64,000 bases of DNA from Sulfuritalea sp. GTDB taxonomy: Bacteria; Pseudomonadota; Gammaproteobacteria; Burkholderiales; Rhodocyclaceae. Every line of letters begins with the position of its first letter. Position 1 is the stretch's first letter. Both the position numbers and the translations under genes were made by a program. The notes under the pieces are model-generated. The model saw only the letters and a program-made list of their open reading frames with translations. It had not been told where the DNA came from and ran no database searches. Below, piece after piece: positions 25,902-32,994 of the stretch. The stretch spans positions 124,001-188,000 of the forward strand of contig JADJVS010000014.1 of assembly GCA_016710465.1 (NCBI GenBank), read 5' to 3'.

Positions 25902-27155
25902 ATGCCCCCTTGGCTTGCCGCGCTGTTCACCCGGCGCATGCTGATCTGCGTGTTCACCGGCTTCTCGTCGGGCTTGCCGCTTTACCTGCTGCTCAACCTG
26001 GTGCCGGCCTGGCTGCGCTCGGAGGGCGTGGATCTGAAGACCATCGGGCTGTTCGCGCTGATCCAGTTTCCCTACACTTGGAAGTTTCTCTGGTCGCCGC
26101 TGCTCGACCGCTATGCGCCACCGCTGGGCCGGCGGCGCGGCTGGATGCTGATCACGCAGGCCGGCCTGCTGCTGTCGATCGCCTCGCTTGGGCTGTTCGC
26201 GCCGGATGCCGGGATCGTGCCCATCCTCTGGCTGACGGCGGCGGTGGCACTGCTCTCGGCGACGCAGGACATCGCGCTCGACGCCTACCGCCGCGAGATC
26301 CTGTCCGAGTCCGAGCTGGGGCTGGGCAACTCGGTGCATGTCAATGCCTACCGCATTGCGGGGCTGGTGCCCGGTTCGCTGTCGCTGATCCTCGCCGACC
26401 GCCTGCCCTGGTTGCAGGTCTTCGTCATCACCGCGCTGTTCATGCTGCCGGGAATGGCGCTGGCGCTGCTGGCGCGCGAGCCGGCGGTGGCGGGCAACGC
26501 GCCGAGGACGCTGCGGGACGCCGTGGTCGAGCCCTTCCGCGAGTTCGTCGGGCGCGCCGGCCTGCGCGAGGCGCTGACCATCCTGGCCTTCATCTTCCTC
26601 TACAAGCTGGGCGATTCGATGTGTACCGCGCTGGCCACGCCCTTCTATCTGGACATGGGCTTCGCCAAGTCCGAGATCGGCATCGTCGCCAAGAACGCCG
26701 GGCTGTGGCCGGCGGTGATCGGCGGCCTGATCGGCGGGCTGTGGATGGTGAGGCTCGGCATCAACCGCGCGCTCTGGCTGTTCGGCGTGGTGCAACTGGT
26801 GTCGATCTTCGGCTTTGCCTGGCTGGCCTGGATCGGCCGGCATGAGGCGGTGGGTGCGGCGGAGCTGGCCCAATTGGCGCTGGTGATCGGCTTTGAGGCG
26901 CTGGGCGTGGGCCTGGGCACGGCGGCCTTCGTCGCCTTCATCGCCCGCGCCACGCATCCGCTTTACACCGCGACGCAGTTCGCGCTGTTCACCAGCCTGG
27001 CCGCCGTGCCGCGCACCTTCATCAATGCCACCACCGGCTACCTCATCGAGCAGTTGGGCTGGTTCTCCTTCTTCATGCTCTGCGCGGCGCTGGCCGTGCC
27101 CGGGATGCTGCTGCTGTTGCGCGTCGCGCCCTGGAATCCGCCGCACGCGGCGTGA
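25902..27155 (+). CDS. MFS permease, AmpG-like
   Basis: A 417-aa polytopic protein. LICVFTGFSSGLPLYLLLNLVPAWLRSEGVDLKTIGLFALIQFPYTWKFLWSPLLDRY is the AmpG signature region, with SATQDIALDAYRREIL following. AmpG imports anhydro-muropeptides during wall recycling. The protein is shorter than E. coli AmpG (491 aa), consistent with a 12-helix version. ATG 25902 is preferred to 25857 because the extra 15 residues lack helix character. There is no adjacent beta-lactamase regulator, so substrate is inferred from family only. Confidence 0.85.
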   Translation: MPPWLAALFTRRMLICVFTGFSSGLPLYLLLNLVPAWLRSEGVDLKTIGLFALIQFPYTWKFLWSPLLDRYAPPLGRRRGWMLITQAGLLLSIASLGLFAPDAGIVPILWLTAAVALLSATQDIALDAYRREILSESELGLGNSVHVNAYRIAGLVPGSLSLILADRLPWLQVFVITALFMLPGMALALLAREPAVAGNAPRTLRDAVVEPFREFVGRAGLREALTILAFIFLYKLGDSMCTALATPFYLDMGFAKSEIGIVAKNAGLWPAVIGGLIGGLWMVRLGINRALWLFGVVQLVSIFGFAWLAWIGRHEAVGAAELAQLALVIGFEALGVGLGTAAFVAFIARATHPLYTATQFALFTSLAAVPRTFINATTGYLIEQLGWFSFFMLCAALAVPGMLLLLRVAPWNPPHAA

Positions 27156-27201
27156 CATTTGTCACGCTCGTCCGCGAAAGCGTGGCGCTGAAACAACAGA
27201 T

Positions 27202-27228
27202 AGTTGAAGTTTGAGTATTCATTCAACT
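27202..27228. promoter_or_regulatory. inverted repeat upstream of the 67-aa gene
   Basis: AGTTGAA (27202-27208) and TTCAACT (27222-27228) form a perfect 7+7 inverted repeat with a 13-base spacer, 59 bases before the 67-aa ORF, in the AT-rich part of the gap. Confidence 0.4.
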
Positions 27229-27286
27229 TTTCGGTTGCCGGACCGTTATATCCTTTGAGTACGCGGTTCCGCCAAGGGAGACCGAA

Positions 27287-27490
27287 ATGTTGATGGTGAT
27301 GGACATGAGCACAGGAAAAATCATCGAGGATGAATTCGGCAAGTTCGAGGATGAAGTCCTCAACGCCGAATGGACGCCATCCAGCCCCGAGCTGCAACTC
27401 GGGCTGCAGGAAGTCCAGCATCGCGCGTCGTCCGCCAGGGATGTCGATGCCGATGCCTTCATGGCCGCGATGTACCTCAACCAGCAGTGA
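27287..27490 (+). CDS. conserved-looking small protein, 67 aa, function unknown
   Basis: Starts MLMVMDMSTGKIIEDEFGKF and ends FMAAMYLNQQ. It is acidic, with no signal peptide, membrane segment or Cys. It has its own leader of about 130 bases and a good ribosome site (GGGAGA eight bases before the ATG), and codon use looks like its neighbours, so it is probably expressed. I do not recognise a family. Loose spacing to both neighbours suggests a monocistronic unit. Confidence 0.6.
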   Translation: MLMVMDMSTGKIIEDEFGKFEDEVLNAEWTPSSPELQLGLQEVQHRASSARDVDADAFMAAMYLNQQ

Positions 27491-27521
27491 GCGCCACGCC
27501 CTGAGCTGACGCTTGTTGCTA

Positions 27522-27558
27522 TCATCGTGCGCTTCGCCGATTCCGAAGCGCACGATGA
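27522..27558. promoter_or_regulatory. 15-bp perfect inverted repeat enclosing a start codon
   Basis: TCATCGTGCGCTTCG (27522-27536) is the exact reverse complement of CGAAGCGCACGATGA (27544-27558), with a 7-base loop. The right arm contains the thioesterase ATG (27555-27557). As RNA it would be a strong hairpin hiding the start codon; as DNA it could be an operator. No T-run follows, so a terminator is unlikely. Confidence 0.7.
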
Positions 27559-28043
27559 ACGCTCCTTCCCCTTCCTCCTCCGCCTCTTTTTCCCCGCCTT
27601 CCGGCAAGCGCGAAACGCCGGCCTTGCCGAGCCGAGCCGATTTCCCCTGCTTCCTCGCCATCCCCACCCGCTGGATGGACAACGATGTGTACGGCCACGT
27701 CAATAACGTCGTCTATTACAGCTATTTCGACACCGTCATCAACGAGTACCTGATCCGCGAGGGCGGGCTGGACATCCACGCGGGCGAGGCCATTGGCTAT
27801 TGCGTCGAATCACAGTGCCGCTATCTGGCGCCGCTGGCCTTTCCCGAGATCATAGCCGCCGGCCTGCGCGTGGCGCATTTGGGAAAATCCTCGGTACGCT
27901 ACGAAATCGGCCTGTTCCGGCAGGGCATGGATGCGCCGGCGGCGGTGGGCGAGTTCGTCCATGTATTCGTTGCCCGCGAAGACGAACGGCCGACGGCCAT
28001 GCCCGCCGGCATCCGCGACTGTCTCGTTCGCCTGAAGCGCTGA
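27555..28043 (+). CDS. hotdog-fold acyl-CoA thioesterase
   Basis: A 162-aa 4HBT-type protein. The signature RWMDNDVYGHVNNVVYYSYFDTVINEYL has the catalytic Asp in DNDVYGHVNN, as in YbgC/FcbC-like enzymes, which hydrolyse acyl-CoA thioesters. The N-terminal 30 residues are a Ser/Pro-rich extension. ATG 27555 is the only Met before the domain, but it lacks a visible ribosome site and lies in the arm of a perfect hairpin; a TTG at 27513 is an alternative start that would translate the hairpin. Confidence 0.85.
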   Translation: MNAPSPSSSASFSPPSGKRETPALPSRADFPCFLAIPTRWMDNDVYGHVNNVVYYSYFDTVINEYLIREGGLDIHAGEAIGYCVESQCRYLAPLAFPEIIAAGLRVAHLGKSSVRYEIGLFRQGMDAPAAVGEFVHVFVAREDERPTAMPAGIRDCLVRLKR

Positions 28044-28071
28044 CGCCGGCCCCGCCGTCGCGCCGAGCGAC

Positions 28072-28416
28072 TCAGGCGGCGATCAGGCGCAGGCGGCTGG
28101 GGCGCAATGCCTGCAACATGGCCTGGTCCGCGCGCCCCAGGTGCAGGCAACGGCCGGCGCCCAGGATGTAGTCCTCGGCATCACCGTCGCGCGTCAGCCA
28201 CAGCTCACCTTCCAGGCAGACCAGCGTCGCGTCGATCGCCGGCAGGACCAGCATGTCGCCCTTCGCGAACTGCCGGCGACCGGATTCAAGCATTCCCTCC
28301 TGGAATTCTGTAGCATGGCTGTCGCGGGTGGCAGCCTCGTTGTCGCGCAGGGTCATGGCGCGCCGCGAGCGGCTGGCGCAAATCAGGGAGGCCGAGGATA
28401 TGGCTGGTGCAGGCAT
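28072..28416 (-). CDS. DUF2917 domain protein
   Basis: A 114-aa protein beginning MPAPAISSASLICASRSRR, with the DUF2917 core (QFAKGDMLVLPAIDATLVCLEGELWLTRDGDAEDYILGAGRCLHL), a cupin-like small beta fold of unknown function. ATG 28416 is chosen for its GGAG ribosome site; the longer frame to 28545 would run over the regulatory gap. It is divergent from a GcvA-like LysR gene, an arrangement common in betaproteobacteria, and is probably controlled by it. Confidence 0.8.
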   Translation of the reverse strand: MPAPAISSASLICASRSRRAMTLRDNEAATRDSHATEFQEGMLESGRRQFAKGDMLVLPAIDATLVCLEGELWLTRDGDAEDYILGAGRCLHLGRADQAMLQALRPSRLRLIAA

Positions 28417-28459
28417 GATGTGGGGCTCCTTTCGGGTGGGCGACGATTCCAGTATCGGT

Positions 28460-28474
28460 AGCAACGATGTTGCT
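28460..28474. promoter_or_regulatory. probable LysR-type operator
   Basis: AGCAAC-GAT-GTTGCT is a perfect 6+6 inverted repeat in the 98-base gap between the DUF2917 gene and the lysR gene. Its size and placement fit a LysR recognition site. Confidence 0.5.
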
Positions 28475-28514
28475 GACCAGCGAAATCGGCGCCGGTCATG
28501 AATGAGTAAATGGA

Positions 28515-29432
28515 ATGCATGACGATCTCCCACCGCTCGACGCACTGCGCGCCTTCGAGGCGGCGGCGCGGCACCTGAGCTTCACGCGCGCCGCCGAGGA
28601 ACTCTTCGTCACCCAGTCGGCGGTGAGCAAGCAGGTGATAGCACTGGAGTCGGCGCTGGAGACACGCCTCTTCGAGCGCAAGACCCGCGCTTTGCTGCTC
28701 ACCGATGCCGGCGAGCGCCTGCAACGCGCGGTTGACGCGGCATTTTCCGAACTGCGCGCGGCAAGGGCGGACCTGCGCGGCGCCGGCGAACCCATCGTGA
28801 CGCTGACGACGACCCAGGCCTTCGCCAGCTTCTGGCTGATTCCACGCCTGGACGATTTCCGCCGTCGCCACCCCGGCATCGACATCCGGATTTCGGCCGA
28901 TACCCGCGTCGTCGACCTCGAACGTGGCCGTTTCGATTGCGCGGTGCGCTATCTGCGGGACCGCCACGCCCCGGCAGGCGCGGTGCGGCTGTTCGGCGAC
29001 ACCGTGCTTCCCGTGATCAGCCCCGGGTGCCTGGCGAAATCCGGCCGGCCGCTGGCCAAGCCGAGCGACCTGGCCCATCATGTTCTGCTGGCCTACGAGG
29101 ACGATGAGCAGCGTCGGCCCTGGCTCTCGTGGGCGGTGTGGCTGGAGATGGCCGGTCTGCCGCGCCTGCGTCCGGCCGGCAGCGTCGCCTTCAACCAGTA
29201 TGCGTCGGCGATTCGGGCGGCGGTCGATAGTCAGGGCGTGGCGCTGGCCACCCTGGGCCTGGTGGCCGAGTTGTTGCGCGAGGGCAAGTTGCTGGCGCCG
29301 TTGCCGCAGCGCTTTTCCACCCCGCGCTCCTACTACCTGCTCTTGCCCGAACAAGCACGACCGAATCCGGCGCTGGAGCCCTTCCGCCTCTGGCTGGCGG
29401 AACAGGCTGGCGCGGCGGTGGATGTACCCTGA
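28515..29432 (+). CDS. LysR-family regulator, GcvA-like
   Basis: A 305-aa LysR-type regulator. The winged HTH is in LDALRAFEAAARHLSFTRAAEELFVTQSAVSKQVIALESALETRLFERKTRAL, typical of the GcvA/AmpR subgroup, followed by a periplasmic-binding-like effector domain (TTTQAFASFWLIPRLDDFRRRHPGIDIRIS). Divergent from the DUF2917 gene and likely its regulator. The effector is unknown. Confidence 0.92.
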   Translation: MHDDLPPLDALRAFEAAARHLSFTRAAEELFVTQSAVSKQVIALESALETRLFERKTRALLLTDAGERLQRAVDAAFSELRAARADLRGAGEPIVTLTTTQAFASFWLIPRLDDFRRRHPGIDIRISADTRVVDLERGRFDCAVRYLRDRHAPAGAVRLFGDTVLPVISPGCLAKSGRPLAKPSDLAHHVLLAYEDDEQRRPWLSWAVWLEMAGLPRLRPAGSVAFNQYASAIRAAVDSQGVALATLGLVAELLREGKLLAPLPQRFSTPRSYYLLLPEQARPNPALEPFRLWLAEQAGAAVDVP

Positions 29433-29471
29433 GCCGCCGACACCCGGAATCGATCCGGTAGAATCCGGCGC

Positions 29472-29945
29472 ATGAAACCGATCCCCATTCCACTATTGTT
29501 CCTGCTGGCCGGCCTTGCGCTGCCGGCTTTTGGCGCCGAATTGGCCTGTCCCGACCTGGCGCGGGCCGTGCAAGTGGCCTCCTGCCCCTCGGACGAGGAA
29601 CTGCGCTACACCTTTACCGGCTACTGCAGCGACGACAAGCTCCGTTACAAGGGCGATACCGATGTCTGCACGACCTTCGAGAGCTATCGCCAGTTCAAGA
29701 ACCTGGCCCTGTGGGAATCGGCAGACGGCAATTTCAGCGCCTATGTGTCCTGCGATCGCGCGCCGGAAGCGGTGAAGGCGACGCGTGCCACCAGCGTTCG
29801 CGTTGCCAGGCAGGGGCGCATCAACCTGGTGGTCTGCGGATACGGCGACGGCCTGAACTTTACCCATCGCACCCGTGCCGAATGCCGCGTCTCGACGGCG
29901 GCCTGTGTCGGCGATGCCTCCGCCTGCAAGGCGATTTGCGATTGA
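29472..29945 (+). CDS. secreted Cys-rich protein, function unknown
   Basis: A 157-aa precursor with signal peptide (IPIPLLFLLAGLALPAFGAE) and ten Cys in the mature part, e.g. ELACPDL, GYCSDDKLRY, VSCDRAPEA, VVCGYGDG, CKAICD. The even number suggests five disulfides in the periplasm or outside. No family is recognised. The next reading frame starts at a TTG overlapping its stop. Confidence 0.7.
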   Translation: MKPIPIPLLFLLAGLALPAFGAELACPDLARAVQVASCPSDEELRYTFTGYCSDDKLRYKGDTDVCTTFESYRQFKNLALWESADGNFSAYVSCDRAPEAVKATRATSVRVARQGRINLVVCGYGDGLNFTHRTRAECRVSTAACVGDASACKAICD

Positions 29946-30110
29946 GCGGCAACAAGCACCCCGGAGGCAAGCAGGAGCATTGCGAACCCCCGCCGCTGCC
30001 GTTGCCGCAGGCGGCGACGCTCTGCCGTCGCTGCGGCACGCCCGGCCCGGTGGGGGGACGACGGCTTTTGCGAGAAGTGCGAAAAGGCCCTGGAACAGGC
30101 CTGCCTGTAG
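29942..30110 (+). pseudogene. small zinc-ribbon protein with a one-base frameshift
   Basis: From TTG 29942 (overlapping the previous stop) the frame reads SGNKHPGGKQEHCEPPP ... ATLCRRCGTPGPVG. After a run of six G (30052-30057) it must move by one base to continue DDGFCEKCEKALEQACL and stop at TAG 30110. Together the two halves give CxxC...CxxC, a rubredoxin-like zinc ribbon of about 55 aa. With five G the gene would be intact, so either the run is miscalled or the gene is recently broken. Confidence 0.55.
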
Positions 30111-30114
30111 CGCT

Positions 30115-30501
30115 TCAGCGCGCCTCGGCGGCGCCGGTCTTGCAGTCGGCGTAAGTCGTCGTCGCGCCGTCGGCTAGCGAACTCTTGTCCGCGCCCAGTT
30201 CGAGCACCAATCCGCCTTTGCCGTACCGCGTCGCGCTGCCGCCGATTCGCTCCAGGCGAACTTCGCGTTCGGGCAGGATCAGCCACGCGGCCGCTCCACC
30301 GTCGATCATCCTCAGGTGAAAGCGCTTGCCGGCGGCACACTGATATTCCGCGGCGTTCAACGGTTCGCGCGAACGTTCGCGGGGGCCGCCGTCGCCAAAC
30401 GGCCAGACTTTCATCTTCATGTCGCCGCAACCGGCCAGCAGGGCTGCCGCCACCAGTAGCGCGGTGGTTGCGCCGGTGTTTGCTGTCTTTGGGGTTTTCA
30501 T
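30115..30501 (-). CDS. MliC-like lipoprotein
   Basis: A 128-aa lipoprotein (lipobox AALLAGCGD). The C-terminal half EYQCAAGKRFHLRMIDGGAAAWLILPEREVRLERI...RYGKGGLVLELG...TYADC has the YxCxxG start, the final Cys and the small beta-barrel pattern of MliC/PliC c-type-lysozyme inhibitors. ATG 30501 has a GGAG ribosome site. The assignment rests on motif resemblance; inhibition itself is inferred. Confidence 0.75.
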   Translation of the reverse strand: MKTPKTANTGATTALLVAAALLAGCGDMKMKVWPFGDGGPRERSREPLNAAEYQCAAGKRFHLRMIDGGAAAWLILPEREVRLERIGGSATRYGKGGLVLELGADKSSLADGATTTYADCKTGAAEAR

Positions 30502-30572
30502 GCCGTTACTCCTTTCGGCCGGCATGTTGCCACAGTTATCCGTGCCGGCCTTCTTCGCCGCAAGAACACGCC

Positions 30573-32687
30573 CTAAGCCCCGAGCATGCCGTTGATCTCT
30601 CGCCGCGTCTCGTCGATGGCGCGCTCGAGTTGCCGCAGCCCCGGCACCGCGCTGCGTCCGCCACGAATCTCCGCTTCCAGTTCGGCGGCCAGCGCATACA
30701 GCGCATTCAGGCCCAGGGTGCCGGCGCCCCCCTTGAAGGAATGCACCAATGCGGCGGCCTGCTGATCGTCGCCGGCGGCAAGCGCGCGCCTGACTTCCGG
30801 CGCCAGGGTCGGGCTTTCCTCGACAAACCTGCCCAGCCAATGCCGGTAGCGCTGCTCATTGCCGGCAAAGCGTTCGATCGCCGCGGCAACATCAAGCCCA
30901 TGCAGCGACTGCGGCGCGACAGGCTGTTCCGGCGGTGGCCGCTCCGCGACAGGCATTGACGCCGCAGCCTTGCCCCGGGGCAGCCAGGTGTCGAGCAGCG
31001 CGTAGAAGCTCGCGCCGTCGATCGGCTTGCCCAGGTGGTCGTTCATGCCGATGGCGATGCTGGCCTGCCTTTCATGTTCCATCACATGGGCGGTCATGGC
31101 GACAATCGGCAGGGCCGCAAAGCCCGGCCAGGAGCGAATCACCCGGGTCGCCGCGTGGCCGTCCATCACCGGCATCTGCACGTCCATCAGCACCAGGTCG
31201 AACGCGGCGGGCCCTTGTTCAGAGAGGAGGCTGACCGCCTCGTGGCCGTTGCCCGCGAGGCAAGGGTAGATACCCACGGCCTGGAGCATTTCGGTGACGA
31301 TCTCCACGTTCAGCGGATCATCCTCGACCAGCAGCACGCGGGCCTGGTCGTGATGGGTGGGGGTGGCGACCGGGGCCGGCGCCGTCGATCCCGGCGCGCC
31401 GGCCAGCGGCAGTCGCAGCCCGAAAGTGAATACGCTGCCATTGCCCTTGCGGCTGCGCACGGAGATGTGCCCGCCCATGGCCTCGGCCAGGCGCTGGCTG
31501 AGCGCCAACCCCAGGCCCGTGCCGCCGTAATGTCGGGTAGTGGCCGCGTTGGCCTGGGCAAAGGGCTGGAACAGACCCGAGATTTCCTCGGTGGTCATGC
31601 CGATGCCCGTGTCCTCGACGTTGATTGCCAGCCTGGCGTGGTCCCCGCCGCGCGTGGTCAGCGACACATGCAGGTCGACCCGGCCGCTGGCGGTGAACTT
31701 GATGGCGTTGCCCACCAGATTGAGCAGGATCTGTTCGATGCGCACCGGGTCGCCCAGCAGCGCGTCGGGAACGTCGTTGTCGGCGCGAAAGCGCAAACGC
31801 AGCCCCTTGGCGTCCGCCTTGTGCGCGATCACTTCCTGGGCGTGCAGCAGCGATTCCCGCAGGCTGAAGGGAATCGCCTCCAGCACCATGCGTCCGGCAA
31901 CCACCTTGGACAGGTCGAGCAGATCATCGATGATGCGCGACAGGTGCTTGCCGGTACGCGCCATTTTTTCCAGGTGCTCTCGCAACACGGCGTCCCGGCA
32001 GTGTTTTAGTGCAAGGTCGACCAGGCCGATCATGCCGCTTAGCGGCGTGCGCAATTCGTGGCTGACGTTGGCCAGGAAAGCATCCTTGGCGAGGTCGGAA
32101 AGCCGCGCGTCGGCCAGAGCCTGGCGCAGCTCGGCGGTGCGCTCCAGTACCAGCCGCTCGAGACGGGCGTGTTGCTCGCCCAGTTCCCAATCAATGTGCT
32201 TGCGCTCGGCGATCGGGCGTGTCACCCACATCACGGCGGGACGCCCCTTGAATTCGACATGGGAAGCCGTCGACTCGGCGGCAAAGTCGCCGCCGGCCAG
32301 CGTCAGGCAGGTCATTGCCAGGCGGGCCACGGGGGCCGGCACTGCGGCGGCGGGCTGCGCGCGATGCGACTCGAAGACAGCCCAGCATTCGGGGGCGACC
32401 AGGCGGCGCCAGGGCGTGCCGGCCAGGTCGCTTGCGGCGGCGGCGCCAAACAGGTGCAAGGCGGCGGCGTTGGCATACACCACGAGCGCCCCACCTTGGA
32501 TCCAGATCGCGTCGGGGCAGGCCTGCAACAAGCCGCCGAAGTCGAGCACCTCACCCACCGCACCGGACCGGACGGGCTTGGGCTTGTGCCCACGACTGAC
32601 TTGCACGCTGCCCCCGCTGGAATTTCGCGGAAGCTTTCCGGAGCGCCGGATTCGTGACGTCCTGCGTGGTAAGGCGCTGCGCTTCAT
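30573..32687 (-). CDS. hybrid sensor histidine kinase (PAS-HisKA-HATPase-REC-Hpt)
   Basis: A 704-aa soluble phosphorelay kinase. Approximate order: basic N-terminus; PAS-like (residues 45-165, LQACPDAIWIQGGALVVYANAAAL); coiled linker; HisKA with His in FLANVSHELRTPLSGM; HATPase (NLVGNAIKFTASG, DTGIGM, GGTGLGLAL); REC (VLLVEDDPLNVEIV, phospho-Asp in LVLMDVQMPVMDG); Hpt (LVHSFKGGAGTLGLNALY). No transmembrane helix is seen. ATG 32687 follows no clear ribosome site, so the start is uncertain. It is divergent from cqsA; its REC and Hpt modules could relay phosphate to the LqsR-like regulator nearby. Confidence 0.9.
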   Translation of the reverse strand: MKRSALPRRTSRIRRSGKLPRNSSGGSVQVSRGHKPKPVRSGAVGEVLDFGGLLQACPDAIWIQGGALVVYANAAALHLFGAAAASDLAGTPWRRLVAPECWAVFESHRAQPAAAVPAPVARLAMTCLTLAGGDFAAESTASHVEFKGRPAVMWVTRPIAERKHIDWELGEQHARLERLVLERTAELRQALADARLSDLAKDAFLANVSHELRTPLSGMIGLVDLALKHCRDAVLREHLEKMARTGKHLSRIIDDLLDLSKVVAGRMVLEAIPFSLRESLLHAQEVIAHKADAKGLRLRFRADNDVPDALLGDPVRIEQILLNLVGNAIKFTASGRVDLHVSLTTRGGDHARLAINVEDTGIGMTTEEISGLFQPFAQANAATTRHYGGTGLGLALSQRLAEAMGGHISVRSRKGNGSVFTFGLRLPLAGAPGSTAPAPVATPTHHDQARVLLVEDDPLNVEIVTEMLQAVGIYPCLAGNGHEAVSLLSEQGPAAFDLVLMDVQMPVMDGHAATRVIRSWPGFAALPIVAMTAHVMEHERQASIAIGMNDHLGKPIDGASFYALLDTWLPRGKAAASMPVAERPPPEQPVAPQSLHGLDVAAAIERFAGNEQRYRHWLGRFVEESPTLAPEVRRALAAGDDQQAAALVHSFKGGAGTLGLNALYALAAELEAEIRGGRSAVPGLRQLERAIDETRREINGMLGA

Positions 32688-32835
32688 GGCATGGCTGGAG
32701 ATTGATATCCCGGCGCATGCCACGGGGCAAGCTGGCAGCCGAGGTCGCCGGAGACACCGCGCAATCTTGGTTCCCCCCTCGAATTGCGCGGCGCTCGGCT
32801 GCCTCCAATCTAGAACAAAGCGGGCGCGATTCCTA

Positions 32836-32881
32836 CTGTCAGAAATGACAGGTTTTGGGCGAAAAATGCAGATATTTCGCC
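32836..32881. promoter_or_regulatory. two inverted repeats in the kinase-cqsA gap
   Basis: CTGTCA-GAAA-TGACAG (32836-32851) and GGCGAAA (32858-32864) with TTTCGCC (32875-32881) lie in the 307-base divergent gap, 114-159 bases before cqsA. They are candidate operators. The rest of the gap shows a ribosome site (AAAGGAAG) before cqsA and a weak TTGGCG-16-TATCCC promoter (about 32934-32961). Confidence 0.45.
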
Positions 32882-32994
32882 TTCCAGCGCCGGTTTTGAT
32901 GCAAATGGATCCATCCGGGTGCCCCCGCGGCATTTGGCGGACAATGATTCTGTCGTATCCCTCAACCTGATTCCCGACCGAAAGGAAGACCATC

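Noticed and set aside
32836..32851. CTGTCA-GAAA-TGACAG as an intrinsic terminator
   Set aside because: It lies between divergent genes, so no transcript ends there, and no sustained T-run follows.
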